From: a bacterium | GTDB taxonomy: Bacteria; Armatimonadota; UBA5829 | DNA: 59,792 nt | Direction: 5' to 3' | Assembly: GCA_021373255.1 (NCBI GenBank) | Contig: JAJFTD010000029.1 | Span: forward strand, 1-59,792 | Shown: in pieces, positions 19,001 to 27,215 of the stretch | How the letters are laid out: every line of letters begins with the position of its first letter | How positions within the stretch are numbered: the stretch's first letter is position 1 | The notes under the pieces: generated by a model | Database searches by the model: none | What the model was told of the DNA's origin: nothing | Seen by the model: the letters and a program-made list of their open reading frames with translations, nothing else | Translations under genes and position numbers: made by a program

Positions 19001-19506
19001 GGGAGAGTGTAGAGTGCGCCGCTTTCGTCTGACGGCAGCACCTGCACGGTATGTATCTCGACTTTGAGGTCGTTGTTAGGGCGCACAGGGAATATGCGGG
19101 CTCGGAACGTGTTCTTGCCCGTCATCTCAATCAGCGCCGGGTCGCGGCTCCAAGAATAGGCAATAGTCTCGTAGATCTTCTTTGCCTCTTCCTTCTCCAC
19201 AACCCGTGCAACCACTTTCTCGTCGCCTGCCCAATATGCGAAATAGGTGGCTACCGCTCCCTTGGGCAGCTCATACATGAACTCGGCTTCCATCTGCGAT
19301 GAAGATTCGTTCTGAAAAACCAGGTTCAACGTGGTAGTTGCAAACTGACCGGAGATAGTCACATCCGCTGACACAGACCTGGTGCACAAGGGCATAGAGT
19401 TCCCGCCGGCCGGTTTCAGAAGCACGCGGGCTATTGATGGGGATTCACAAAAGACTATACTGGCCAGTATGAGCAATCCAAGCATGAATCTGTTCAAAAT
19501 CATCAC
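16081..19506 (-). CDS. Exported VIT-domain protein with long helical region
   Basis: A 1141-residue protein. A signal peptide (FMLGLLILASIVFC) is followed by a VIT domain at about residues 35-165. Its signatures are the strand FATTTLNLVFQNESS, then EAEFMYELPKGAVATYFAYW and EKEEAKKIYE. In inter-alpha-trypsin-like proteins a VWA domain follows; I see no MIDAS DxSxS motif, so the VWA seems absent. From about 330 to 990 the protein is highly charged and helical, with coiled-coil-like stretches (KEEDSKQ-type, LERLAKHYKSLATLY). The last 130 residues look like Ig-like beta domains (ALRVIAIMPDGEIK, YSITVIVVLNNG). Likely a periplasmic or surface scaffold. Confidence 0.82.
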   Translation of the reverse strand: MMILNRFMLGLLILASIVFCESPSIARVLLKPAGGNSMPLCTRSVSADVTISGQFATTTLNLVFQNESSSQMEAEFMYELPKGAVATYFAYWAGDEKVVARVVEKEEAKKIYETIAYSWSRDPALIEMTGKNTFRARIFPVRPNNDLKVEIHTVQVLPSDESGALYTLPIFGKGALDPLDSIDVIIRVKPDAGIANVFTNYGIPAQRHTGGYIIKLSGENYTPPKDLNVRIVRRPAKMNASLYAARSGSKDGYFALALTPDHSLTSPSVSVDGVRTYDVCPTRFSSVKAYESLTIYGRYKGAGEATVTLRGKSPSGRLTYSAPVTFRSASKSNSLATSLWAAARIEQLSCRKSSRAAVVGISKRFGMPSKFTSWLAVPKEEMKSYRQNEYREKIDALASPLIDLIKLGKEDSKQGKRLTGQLNNLCKKAGLDPREELTNRAYDIIYSIEEEMIKTVADGKDATAQHNRLARLFGIEYSKGHPTFSSDLMDELAYRITELEYGNAPGKSNIATLKSRLEQLAASTGELSDSYLRDAYERYQEKKEKKEDRVTDPNQLAYQLLDILKIDQADSPKAQEVRNELAKYGYGDSPVKLYLRFAIEGYLRETCYNLPALIRDGGNAEAIVGKLQTELASAAKEAEVDLQMELTEDIRNATQEVAEKLAEAVAQGKESTPDGQMLAKQLQILSRVSQTSETKTFGDSAAYKLADLAQSLVAEQHKSQPDKHVMANLRMEMRRLEVRSGRSATQSILEAERQIKNDKMYQVGSDLAKLLIDGKGDSKPARAISAKYHTLCAQLSIDAKVQLRDMIKEEIDDLAWDYTRAKYRDNQDAAYLASLLKKMQAGARLMNVSAQSVIESHDEYGLWYALVPLQHTIIAEMQRKTPNKARLERLAKHYKSLATLYLVKDPKHSIYNSSFLDPYSSLLDKTISLRIESVALTKQMQTAHSSGDPKNIAQLQERQNQIAANFNKQIEQMEMYARWGDPLISVDAPANALRVIAIMPDGEIKTLERNADTRKWEARFDIPSYAAEGQYSITVIVVLNNGTRKEMRLSYNVDVTPPTGIATAIVTDKIRLEIAGSDTARATALLPWGERVEMRSSIKPGKFYAVATIPNDYRGAAFAVSYVLTDSAHNRTTITVEARSK

Positions 19507-19572
19507 CTCAATATGAAGAGACGTGACACAGACTGCATGCTTGACCGTGTCATGTGGTATTCTTTTACCCAG

Positions 19573-20658
19573 CTAATAAGGTGGCAGCAGGCGCCTGAAA
19601 CCATGCCCCAAGACAACGGCAAGGAAGAACGCGTTGCGCGCAAGCACGAAAGGCGCCGCTGGACGAATTGGCTTCTGAGCTATTCCACCGTTGATGACTT
19701 CGTAGAGCTGACGCCCGAGCTTCTCCATCCATACAACGCTGCACGGCCACTCCATAAGCTCTTGCAACCAAATGTCTGGAATACCTTCAACTCCAACACC
19801 AGCACCCACTATGGCACCTGCGATAGCTGCTGTGGTATCCGTATCTCCACCGCATTCAATCAAGCCGGTAATCGCTGAGGCATAGTCGTCTGGATGCCTG
19901 AACCACGCGTGGAGAACGGCGGGGACAGTAGCGTAGATATATCCGCTAATCCCTTTCTCCCAACCCATTGCAGCGGCAAATGATGCCGTTGTCTCACCCG
20001 CATTAGCGCTTGCTGCTGCTTTGGCTATCAGATTCAGGAGTTCATTACTTCCCGATTCATTGGATACGAGGTCTGAAAGATATTCCAGGTAATGGGCTGG
20101 CACGTCATCTTCCGCGTGATGTGCTGTGGAGTAGTAGGCGGCAGCAGCTACTGCCAGTGCACCGAGTTCGGCTTTTGGATCAGTGTGCGTTATCCGAGTT
20201 GAGGCACGGACCAGCGATCTCATGCGATCCGGGTCGTTGCCAAAGCAGACGCCGATGATAGCACTTCTCATAGCCGGTCCGTTGCCTGCCGAGAAGACTC
20301 CGGATTTCTCAATGGGAAACCCAACGAGAAGCTTGGCGATTGCTCTCGCAGTAGCCATACCAGTCCCGGCTGGCACACTCAGGAGCCAAGTCTTTAGCAG
20401 ACTAGAGAGGATACGTGAGAACTCATCGACATCGCCCGCAGAAGCTGCCACTGCCTGGGCAACCATGCAAGTATGTTCAGTGTCGTCAGAGACCATTCCA
20501 CGTCCGAACAGGAATCTGTGCCTGTCCAGTGGTGGTTTCAGCTTTTGCAGCCTGCGCTTCGGGATCCCCTCATATGGCAAGCCTATTGCGTCTCCCACGG
20601 CGGTACCAAGAATGCAGCCGGTGATTGATTGCTGCAGAATGTTGTCAGCTTGCTGCAT
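19573..20658 (-). CDS. ADP-ribosylglycohydrolase (cytosolic)
   Basis: A 361-residue ARH-fold hydrolase that removes ADP-ribose from protein, nucleic acid or small-molecule acceptors using a binuclear Mg2+ site. Metal-ligand motifs are intact: GTAVGDAIGLPYEG near the N-terminus, SDDTEHTCMV near residue 60, and ECGGDTDTTAAIAGA near residue 285. No signal peptide is present, so it should act in the cytosol. ATG 20658 is chosen because GAGGTGG lies 6-8 bases upstream; an earlier in-frame start at 20667 overlaps that site. It lies 57 bases after the HEAT protein gene. No ADP-ribosyltransferase is visible nearby. The presence in a cluster with RNA-repair remnants is suggestive only. Confidence 0.9.
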   Translation of the reverse strand: MQQADNILQQSITGCILGTAVGDAIGLPYEGIPKRRLQKLKPPLDRHRFLFGRGMVSDDTEHTCMVAQAVAASAGDVDEFSRILSSLLKTWLLSVPAGTGMATARAIAKLLVGFPIEKSGVFSAGNGPAMRSAIIGVCFGNDPDRMRSLVRASTRITHTDPKAELGALAVAAAAYYSTAHHAEDDVPAHYLEYLSDLVSNESGSNELLNLIAKAAASANAGETTASFAAAMGWEKGISGYIYATVPAVLHAWFRHPDDYASAITGLIECGGDTDTTAAIAGAIVGAGVGVEGIPDIWLQELMEWPCSVVWMEKLGRQLYEVINGGIAQKPIRPAAPFVLARNAFFLAVVLGHGFRRLLPPY

Positions 20659-20715
20659 GAAAACCACCTCTATAGGATATCAAGGCCATCATAGAATCAC
20701 CTCGTCACTGCCAAC

Positions 20716-22500
20716 TTATTCACGTGCACATCGAATCTTAAGCCTCCGGATTGACGTTGATGCTGCCACCCGGATTTGTCTATTCTTGCCATTGAGCAGG
20801 GCTTCCAAGCTCTCAATCGAGCTCTTGTCGCCGATCTTACCAAGCGCCCGCACCGCGTATAGGCGCACTACACTGGACCGGTCGCGAAGTGCGAGTACCA
20901 ACAGATCAACGGCGTGGGGATGGGAAATGAAGTGCAGCTTCATTACCACCCTGGTTCGCTGCTTCTCATTGCCAGACTTCAGCTCGGAGCCAAGATAAGC
21001 AAAGCCCGAGTCATGCCCAAGCTTCGCCAATTCGGCGGCTGCGTCAATAGCACTTTCATCGCCTAATATCATCACCGATTCGACTGCTTCGACTGCCTTT
21101 TGCGTCCCGATTCGTGCCAAAGCACTCAGCACGTATGATCGCATTGACGAACTGGTAGCTTCGGAGGTAAGCAGTTCCATTAGCGGCATCACGGCATTCG
21201 GACTTTTTGATTCGCCGAGTGCTTGAACAACGCTGCATACCTGCTGCTTATCACCTGATCTAAGCACATTCAGCAGATACCGAACTCCTCTTTCGTCGCC
21301 GAGTTGAGCCAGCGATGACGCAGCAGTTCTGGCTACGGATGCATCTCCCAACGTCGTGGCTAGTGGCTCGATAGCCCAAGTGTCGCCCAACTTGCCAAGG
21401 GCTTTCGCAGCCGCATTTCGGATGTGGCGATTCATGTCCTCATCTCTGTAGACATCCGGATTGATCCCGATCTTTATCGGCTGCATTCTGGGTTCTATTT
21501 GGAGCAGTGCAAGCAGCGGATCGATTGCACGCTGATCACCTATGGATGCAAGTGCAAATGCAGCAGATCGCGCTACTCCAGGATCATCATCTGACAAAAA
21601 CTTAACAAGAGAATCAGCGGCACGGGAATCCCTGAGTGTTCCAAGGGATCCGGCAGCAAGGTTTCGCTTGAGATGATCTGAGCAGCGCAGCATTGCAATA
21701 AGGGGCTCTATTGCCTGTTCAGGAGCGAGTTTGATGAGAGCTCTGGCTGCAGATGATCGCACGTAGAGATTGTCAGTGGTTTTCAAAATGTCGATCAGCG
21801 GCGTCACCGCATGAGAGTCGCCTATATTGCCAAGGGCGTCAGCGGCAGCCTTTGCTAGATTGCCACGTTCACTATGCAACGCCTCAATGAGCGAATCCAC
21901 GGCTTCCGTAATGGCCAGAACACCAAGTGATCCGGCGGCGGACGCCGCAACTCGTTCTGCTGGATCACTCAGCGCAAGGATGAGAACCTGTGTGCTATCC
22001 ACCCCACCGATCCAACGCATAGCACGTGCCGCTGCAGAACAGACTCTCTCGTCGGCGTCGTTCATAGCTGCTGTGACCAAAACAAATGAGCGCTCGTCCC
22101 CCTGGCGCTGCAAGCCATAGATGGCATTTTGCCTTACTTCGGGTTCTTCATCGCGGATGGCTTCAGCTAACAAACCTGCTACCCGCGGATCATCAATCTC
22201 GGCCAAAGCAAATGCGGCAAAACTACGGAAATGACACTCCGGGTCGTGCAGGCCATCGGCGAGTGCATCGATTGCTCGTGGGTCATTGATGGCATGCGCT
22301 AGAAAGTCCGTAGGGCTGCCACCTGCATATATGCCGAGCCATCTTGCCTGTTGGAGCTCATCCCACTGGTGCGCTGTTTGCAGAAGAATAGCTGTAGAAG
22401 ATCCGCCAGCTTCTTTCAGAATCTTGTAGCCTTCTACGCTCCGTTCCTTGTCATCACTGACTAGATCCCAGGCTGCAACTATGATTTGATCTTCATTCAT
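20716..22500 (-). CDS. Cytosolic HEAT-repeat protein (PBS-lyase type repeats)
   Basis: A 594-residue protein built almost wholly of about 15 short HEAT repeats of 30-32 residues. The repeats match the pattern 'DPRAVEPLIxALxDxxxxVRxxAAxALGxIGD', for example SHAVTPLIDIL, RAIDPLLALL and WAIEPLATTL. There is no signal peptide, unlike the two other HEAT proteins in the cluster. The first 70 residues are non-repeat. Such solenoids bind proteins or act like phycobilin-lyase scaffolds; none of the catalytic lyase features can be assigned. Its ATG overlaps the stop of the PQQ-type propeller gene by four bases. Confidence 0.9.
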   Translation of the reverse strand: MNEDQIIVAAWDLVSDDKERSVEGYKILKEAGGSSTAILLQTAHQWDELQQARWLGIYAGGSPTDFLAHAINDPRAIDALADGLHDPECHFRSFAAFALAEIDDPRVAGLLAEAIRDEEPEVRQNAIYGLQRQGDERSFVLVTAAMNDADERVCSAAARAMRWIGGVDSTQVLILALSDPAERVAASAAGSLGVLAITEAVDSLIEALHSERGNLAKAAADALGNIGDSHAVTPLIDILKTTDNLYVRSSAARALIKLAPEQAIEPLIAMLRCSDHLKRNLAAGSLGTLRDSRAADSLVKFLSDDDPGVARSAAFALASIGDQRAIDPLLALLQIEPRMQPIKIGINPDVYRDEDMNRHIRNAAAKALGKLGDTWAIEPLATTLGDASVARTAASSLAQLGDERGVRYLLNVLRSGDKQQVCSVVQALGESKSPNAVMPLMELLTSEATSSSMRSYVLSALARIGTQKAVEAVESVMILGDESAIDAAAELAKLGHDSGFAYLGSELKSGNEKQRTRVVMKLHFISHPHAVDLLVLALRDRSSVVRLYAVRALGKIGDKSSIESLEALLNGKNRQIRVAASTSIRRLKIRCARE

Positions 22501-23663
22501 TTTGAGCTTGCTCTGCCCCGTTCTTTCTGCAGCAATCGGGCCATGCGGAAACGGTAGAGCGCATCGTCGCTCGCCACCAATATGCCGTCTCGTAACAATG
22601 TGATCGGACAGTAGGAGAGGTAATTATCAGTATTCCAGTTCCAGACCTGCTTACCTAATGTATTGAATGCCAGAAGATGTGGTTCTGCACCGGCGATCAC
22701 TTGCCCCGAGTCGACCGCCAATGAATAGTTCATGGGCTCATCTTCTGGTGAGATTATAGCTGGGTCTTTCTCGTGGGGAAGTTTGATATTCCAACGCTGT
22801 AGGCCATCTGATATGCCAATGGCGTATACGCGGCCGGTGTAGGTTCCTACAAGTGCCATATCCTTGAACAACAGTGGCATCCCGAATTCAATGCAATCAT
22901 TAGCGTTCTTGATGTTGAATGTCCAAGCGAGCGTGCCACTATGAGGATCCAATGCATAGATGCTCCCGCCACATACTGTGAAGTATATGTGCTGTGCATC
23001 AGCCGCAAGCCCATGTACCAGTGCGTCATCCCGGCTGTCAATCTTAGCCTTATGCCGCCACAGAACGTTGCCGGTTCTTGGGTTGATGCTGAGAACCTTA
23101 CCATCGGCTGTGCCGACGTACATCCTGTCCTTTCTGAACAGCGGATTGCACGACATCCCGACAGTGCATGGCGTGTAATTCGGGTGCGGTTCGGCCCCTA
23201 TGTCCGATTTCCAACGAACTTTGCATATTCGAGTGTCAAGTGCTGTTAGAACGCCATCTTCCAATTCGCAGTAAAGTGTATTGTCATGCACGGCAAGCAG
23301 AGCCGAATCGCCACTCTTTGGAATGCTCCACAGAAGTTTTCCTGTTCTCGGGTGACGCGCCACAATCTTGCCTTCGGTATCTATATACAAATTGTTGCTG
23401 TCGAAAACCGCATTTAGATCATAGGACCCTGATTTCTCATTCTTCCACAGGCTGTGTCCGCGTGCCAAATCTACTGCGCCATACGCATACGCAGCAGAGT
23501 AAAAGATAGTGTCCTTTGATGCCACATAGTGCAACAAGTTTCCTTCCGTCTTGAATCCCCACGCTTTAACAAATGGCGGGTGAATGGCGGTCGCACCGTA
23601 GGCAGCAACAACAGCAAGCTGACAGATCACAACAAGAACTACAGACTTCAGAACCCGGTTCAT
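22497..23663 (-). CDS. Exported PQQ-like beta-propeller protein
   Basis: A 388-residue protein with a signal peptide (LKSVVLVVICQLAVVAAYG). About seven blades contain the PQQ/WD-like pattern 'VYALDxxTGxxxWxxx': TALDTRICKVRWK, LSINPRTGNVLWRH, YALDPHSGTLAWTF and YAIGISDGLQRWN. The ATG at 23663 follows a GGAGGGATGG ribosome site; an upstream in-frame ATG lies within that site. Alcohol-dehydrogenase catalytic features are missing, so this is a structural or binding propeller like BamB rather than a quinoprotein enzyme. It starts 25 bases after the broken pnkp gene and is coupled to the HEAT gene that follows. Confidence 0.88.
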   Translation of the reverse strand: MNRVLKSVVLVVICQLAVVAAYGATAIHPPFVKAWGFKTEGNLLHYVASKDTIFYSAAYAYGAVDLARGHSLWKNEKSGSYDLNAVFDSNNLYIDTEGKIVARHPRTGKLLWSIPKSGDSALLAVHDNTLYCELEDGVLTALDTRICKVRWKSDIGAEPHPNYTPCTVGMSCNPLFRKDRMYVGTADGKVLSINPRTGNVLWRHKAKIDSRDDALVHGLAADAQHIYFTVCGGSIYALDPHSGTLAWTFNIKNANDCIEFGMPLLFKDMALVGTYTGRVYAIGISDGLQRWNIKLPHEKDPAIISPEDEPMNYSLAVDSGQVIAGAEPHLLAFNTLGKQVWNWNTDNYLSYCPITLLRDGILVASDDALYRFRMARLLQKERGRASSK

Positions 23664-23688
23664 TTTCCATCCCTCCACAGTAAGAATG

Positions 23689-24998
23689 TTACAACCTTGG
23701 ATCTACCGGCTCGCTTTCGAGTGCCAGAACCCCGAACACACACTCGTGCACTCGCCTGAGTGGCTCTTTGCGAACAAACCTCTCCAGGCTCTCTACACCG
23801 AGCACAAACTCGCGGATGGCCAGGAAGCGCTTGGCGGCTAGGGCGCGCGAGCGCAGCCGCTCCAGGTTCTCGAGCGCAGTATACTCCAGTCCGTGGATAA
23901 TACGCAGGTATTCGCGACCGCGGCATTTCACAGCCGGCTGCGAAAGTCCCTTGCGCCCGCGAGTGACGAAGTCCATCGGCTTGACCACCATTCCCACGCC
24001 GCCGGAGCCGGTAAGTTCCTCCCACCAGCGGACGCCGTCTTCCTGGCTCTCAGGATCGGTCACATTGACCACTTTGTAAGGCGTGGCGAGGAGCAGCGAG
24101 TTGCCGTTATCCAAAGCGCGGCAGACCTTAGCCAGCGTCTCCATGTGCCAGATGCGATCCTTGTCTACATGAGCTCCACTCTCTGTTGACAGTATATGGA
24201 ACGGTGCGAGCTTGTAGTCTTCGATGCTCGACACCGGCCAGCAGTATTGTTGATAAGCGTCTACGTACTGACCGGCTATATCTCTTCGACTGCCGAAGCG
24301 ATCAAGCAGTTCCGACACCTCCGCGCCATTACCTGAGGCGGCTTCCAGGACCGCAACAGCCTCGCCAAGCGCCGCCTGCGATGCCGCGCCGACAGCAGAG
24401 TATTGCGACTTCAGTAATTCCTGAGCTTTCGCCGACCACGGCATTAACTCGCAGTCCAGGCAGACCCAGTCGGTGACAAACTCCTCAGAGGCTGCCGCTC
24501 TATCTCGACTTCGGCCGCTTCCTCGGGCGATTTTAGCTCGAATACATGTCTGAACCCTTCGCGTTTGAGGTAACACAGCGACTTCTTGAGCTGCGCACTC
24601 TGCTGGCGGATGACGTGCGGGCCAAAGTCGCGGTCGGAGCGCTCTCGATTGCGGTCATGGCAGATCCTCTCATTGATATTGAGGGCTATCGCCACCGGCA
24701 AGCAGTGATACTCCCGCGCAAGCGCAACCAGCGGCTTTCGCGCCTCCGGCTGTACATTGGTCGCATCAACCACAGTCAGCTTACCAGCCGCAAGGCGCTT
24801 TGCCGCTATGAAGTGCAGTATCTCGAAGGCGTCCTTGGTTGCGGCCTGGTCGTTCTCGTCATCAGAAACCAGCGCGCGGCAAGAGTCAGACGACAGCACC
24901 TCCGTCAGTTTGAACTGCGCCCGCGCAAAGCTCGATTTTCCGCAACCCGATGGGCCTATGAGGACCACCAGGGCTAGTTCAGGGATTGTTAGCTTCAT
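23689..24998 (-). pseudogene. pnkp: Pnkp RNA-repair enzyme with large internal deletion
   Basis: Bacterial Pnkp is a three-domain RNA end-healing and sealing enzyme of about 850 residues: kinase, metallophosphatase, ligase. Here the 5' kinase domain is present (P-loop GPSGCGKSSFA near residue 15, then VVDATNVQPEARK and RNRERSDRDFG) up to ERQPL. At about 24490 the sequence jumps, out of frame, into the late ligase region (TDWVCLDCELMPWS), then WHMETLAKVCRAL, GGVGMVVKPMDFV and a normal C-terminus ending at 23689. Roughly 400 residues are missing, including the phosphatase and the ligase nucleotidyl-Lys motif. The kinase frame ends at 24444. A ribosome site AAGGAG precedes ATG 24998, so a lone kinase could still be made. 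Confidence 0.9.
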
Positions 24999-25037
24999 AT
25001 TACTCCTTCAACACTTTCCCCACAGCCCGCCAAGGCC

Positions 25038-27215
25038 TTAGTATCCCATTTCCAGATCAAACTCGTTGCCCTGGGCTACCCAGTAAGCAATCCACCGATA
25101 ATAAGCACAGCCAAAGTCCTGGCCGGTGATTTCCCGCAGTGCATCTAGTTTCATACGGCGCGAGCGTGCGTGCTCTTCATCCGAGACATGCTCAAAAGTG
25201 CTCAGGCTTATGTCCCCACCCAGTGTTTGAAGTATTGGTGCAACAGCGCTCTTGTCTTTCAACTTGCCGGCAGCGCTGACTGCGTATGGAAACAGATCCA
25301 TGCTTCTTTCCTCATCGGATTCGTCCGGCACGAGGACATGCATCATTGCATCGGCTCCCCTCTTGTCGCCCAGTTGAGAGAGTGCTAAGCCCGCGCACTC
25401 GCGAATCCTGCGATCCGGATCCTTGAGCATTGCACCAAGAGCATCGGCAATCTCTGGGTTTGGCGAAATGGCAGCAGCATACGCCGCGACCCTGCGTACT
25501 TTCAGGTCCTTGTCTTTGAGCATAGCCGCGGTAGCTGCGATCCCCTTGGCGTCGTGTTGTTCTATGAGAGCTCCGATCACTGACTCTACAACGCTCTTGT
25601 TCTCATCGCCCAGCGCGGACACGAGGGGATCAACCGCGCGGGCATCGCGCACCTTCTGAAAATACCTCGCTGCTGCCAACCTGACGGATGGCTGGGAATC
25701 CTTGAGCTTGGGAATCATCAGGCTAACGCCATCACTGCCGTAGGCCGCTAGAGCACCGATTATCTGATCCTGAATGGGTCCGTTAGCTGGCTTCAGAAGA
25801 GCGATGATTGCGCCGATCGCCTCTGGGTCCTTGATCTGTGTCAATGCCGTCAGAACCTCGGATCTGCGGTCTTTCTTTGCAAGCAAGGCTGCCAGGTGTT
25901 TTGTCGCTCTGCGGTCACCTAGCTGCCCCAGAACTCCGATAACCTCGGAGACCAGATGCTCGTCCTTATCGGACAGAATGGACACGTAGAATGGCAGCAG
26001 GCGCGGGTTTCTCGCGAAGACAAGCACCCAAGCGACGTTCGTTCTAGACTTGTTTTTTGGATTCCTTGCGGCTTTCACCAGAATGTCAAGCGCAGTCGCG
26101 TTGTCCGAACCTGCCAGAGCCTCCATAGCGACCTCAACGGCCCTCGTGTTGGGATCGTTCAGCAACCGGATAAGTGCCTTAATAGCTTTGGGGCTGTTCG
26201 AGGCAGCGAGTTCCTCTGCTGCCGACAAGGCCGGATGCAAATCCTCGTCCTCACCATGGGCTTTTCTCACTTCGGCTACCAGCCCCGCCATCGCTTTGTC
26301 ATCGAGAACAACGCCATCCTTGAGCGACCTAAGCTGTGAATCGATATAAGGATTGCTCATCCCACGCAATCCATCATACAGAGTTGCCCGGTCCTTTCGG
26401 GATTTATTTCCGGCAGCCGCGATGAGCTTATCAAGAATATTTCTGTCCTGGGAGTTGCCGAGAATGCACAGCGCTGTCCAACTGGTGTCCTCTTCAGAAC
26501 TGAGCGCGATGTCGAGAACCGCCTGTGCCAGGGTCGCATCCCTGAGGATGTCGGGCAGCTTTGCTTTCCCCTTCTCGCTGTCATCCAAGTACGAGAGCAT
26601 GGAGAGGGCAATTCGCTGCATGGTCTTGTCCGGCGACTTCATCTTCGCCACAGCCCAATCCAGAGCCGCGGATTCACCTTTGGCTGTGAAGATGATCTCT
26701 GCAGCGTCAAAGCAGGGGTTTCCGTATGCCGACTTCGCTCCTTTGTGCGCGAGCATCCCCACAAGGGCATCAACGGCAGCATCGCCCTGGGTGACCAAAG
26801 CGTACTCCGCTGAAAGAAAGAGGTAGTCATCCTGCGGGTTGTTCAGCACTGCCTTCAGTGGCTCAACTGCCCTTGGGTCAACAATATGGACAAACCCCAT
26901 CGCGGCATTCATTCGCACGGACATCGCCTTGTCAGTCAGGGCAGCGATCAGAGGTTCCACTGCGCGCTTGTCCCTGGTTTGGCCCAGGGCTCCGGCCGCA
27001 ATCGCTCTGGTGTCCTTGCTGTCGTCCTGAATCATTTTCAGAAGCCAGCCCATCTCTTCGTCCGATGCGGGCGGATAGTTGCGGTCGCCCTCGGTGGCAT
27101 AAATGCCGCCCATGTAGAAGAATGGTGCCGAATAATCGTGAGCGAGCGCGGTCCCAGGCGATAGTCCGATGAACAAGATAGCTATTGCCAAATTACCAAG
27201 CTGAGATCGAGTCAT
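25038..27215 (-). CDS. Exported HEAT-repeat protein
   Basis: A 725-residue protein with a signal peptide (LAIAILFIGLSPGTALA). After a short Tyr/Gly-rich segment, HEAT repeats fill residues about 55-660 (RAVEPLIAALTDKAMSV, RAVEPLKAVLNN, RAVDPLVSALGDE). The C-terminal 40 residues form a separate motif, REITGQDFGCAYYRWIAYW, which resembles the end of the neighbouring larger HEAT protein (VTGQHFGQDAGKWISW). This points to a common ancestor. Start overlaps the previous gene's stop by four bases. The role is likely a periplasmic binding scaffold; no catalytic motif is seen. Confidence 0.9.
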   Translation of the reverse strand: MTRSQLGNLAIAILFIGLSPGTALAHDYSAPFFYMGGIYATEGDRNYPPASDEEMGWLLKMIQDDSKDTRAIAAGALGQTRDKRAVEPLIAALTDKAMSVRMNAAMGFVHIVDPRAVEPLKAVLNNPQDDYLFLSAEYALVTQGDAAVDALVGMLAHKGAKSAYGNPCFDAAEIIFTAKGESAALDWAVAKMKSPDKTMQRIALSMLSYLDDSEKGKAKLPDILRDATLAQAVLDIALSSEEDTSWTALCILGNSQDRNILDKLIAAAGNKSRKDRATLYDGLRGMSNPYIDSQLRSLKDGVVLDDKAMAGLVAEVRKAHGEDEDLHPALSAAEELAASNSPKAIKALIRLLNDPNTRAVEVAMEALAGSDNATALDILVKAARNPKNKSRTNVAWVLVFARNPRLLPFYVSILSDKDEHLVSEVIGVLGQLGDRRATKHLAALLAKKDRRSEVLTALTQIKDPEAIGAIIALLKPANGPIQDQIIGALAAYGSDGVSLMIPKLKDSQPSVRLAAARYFQKVRDARAVDPLVSALGDENKSVVESVIGALIEQHDAKGIAATAAMLKDKDLKVRRVAAYAAAISPNPEIADALGAMLKDPDRRIRECAGLALSQLGDKRGADAMMHVLVPDESDEERSMDLFPYAVSAAGKLKDKSAVAPILQTLGGDISLSTFEHVSDEEHARSRRMKLDALREITGQDFGCAYYRWIAYWVAQGNEFDLEMGY

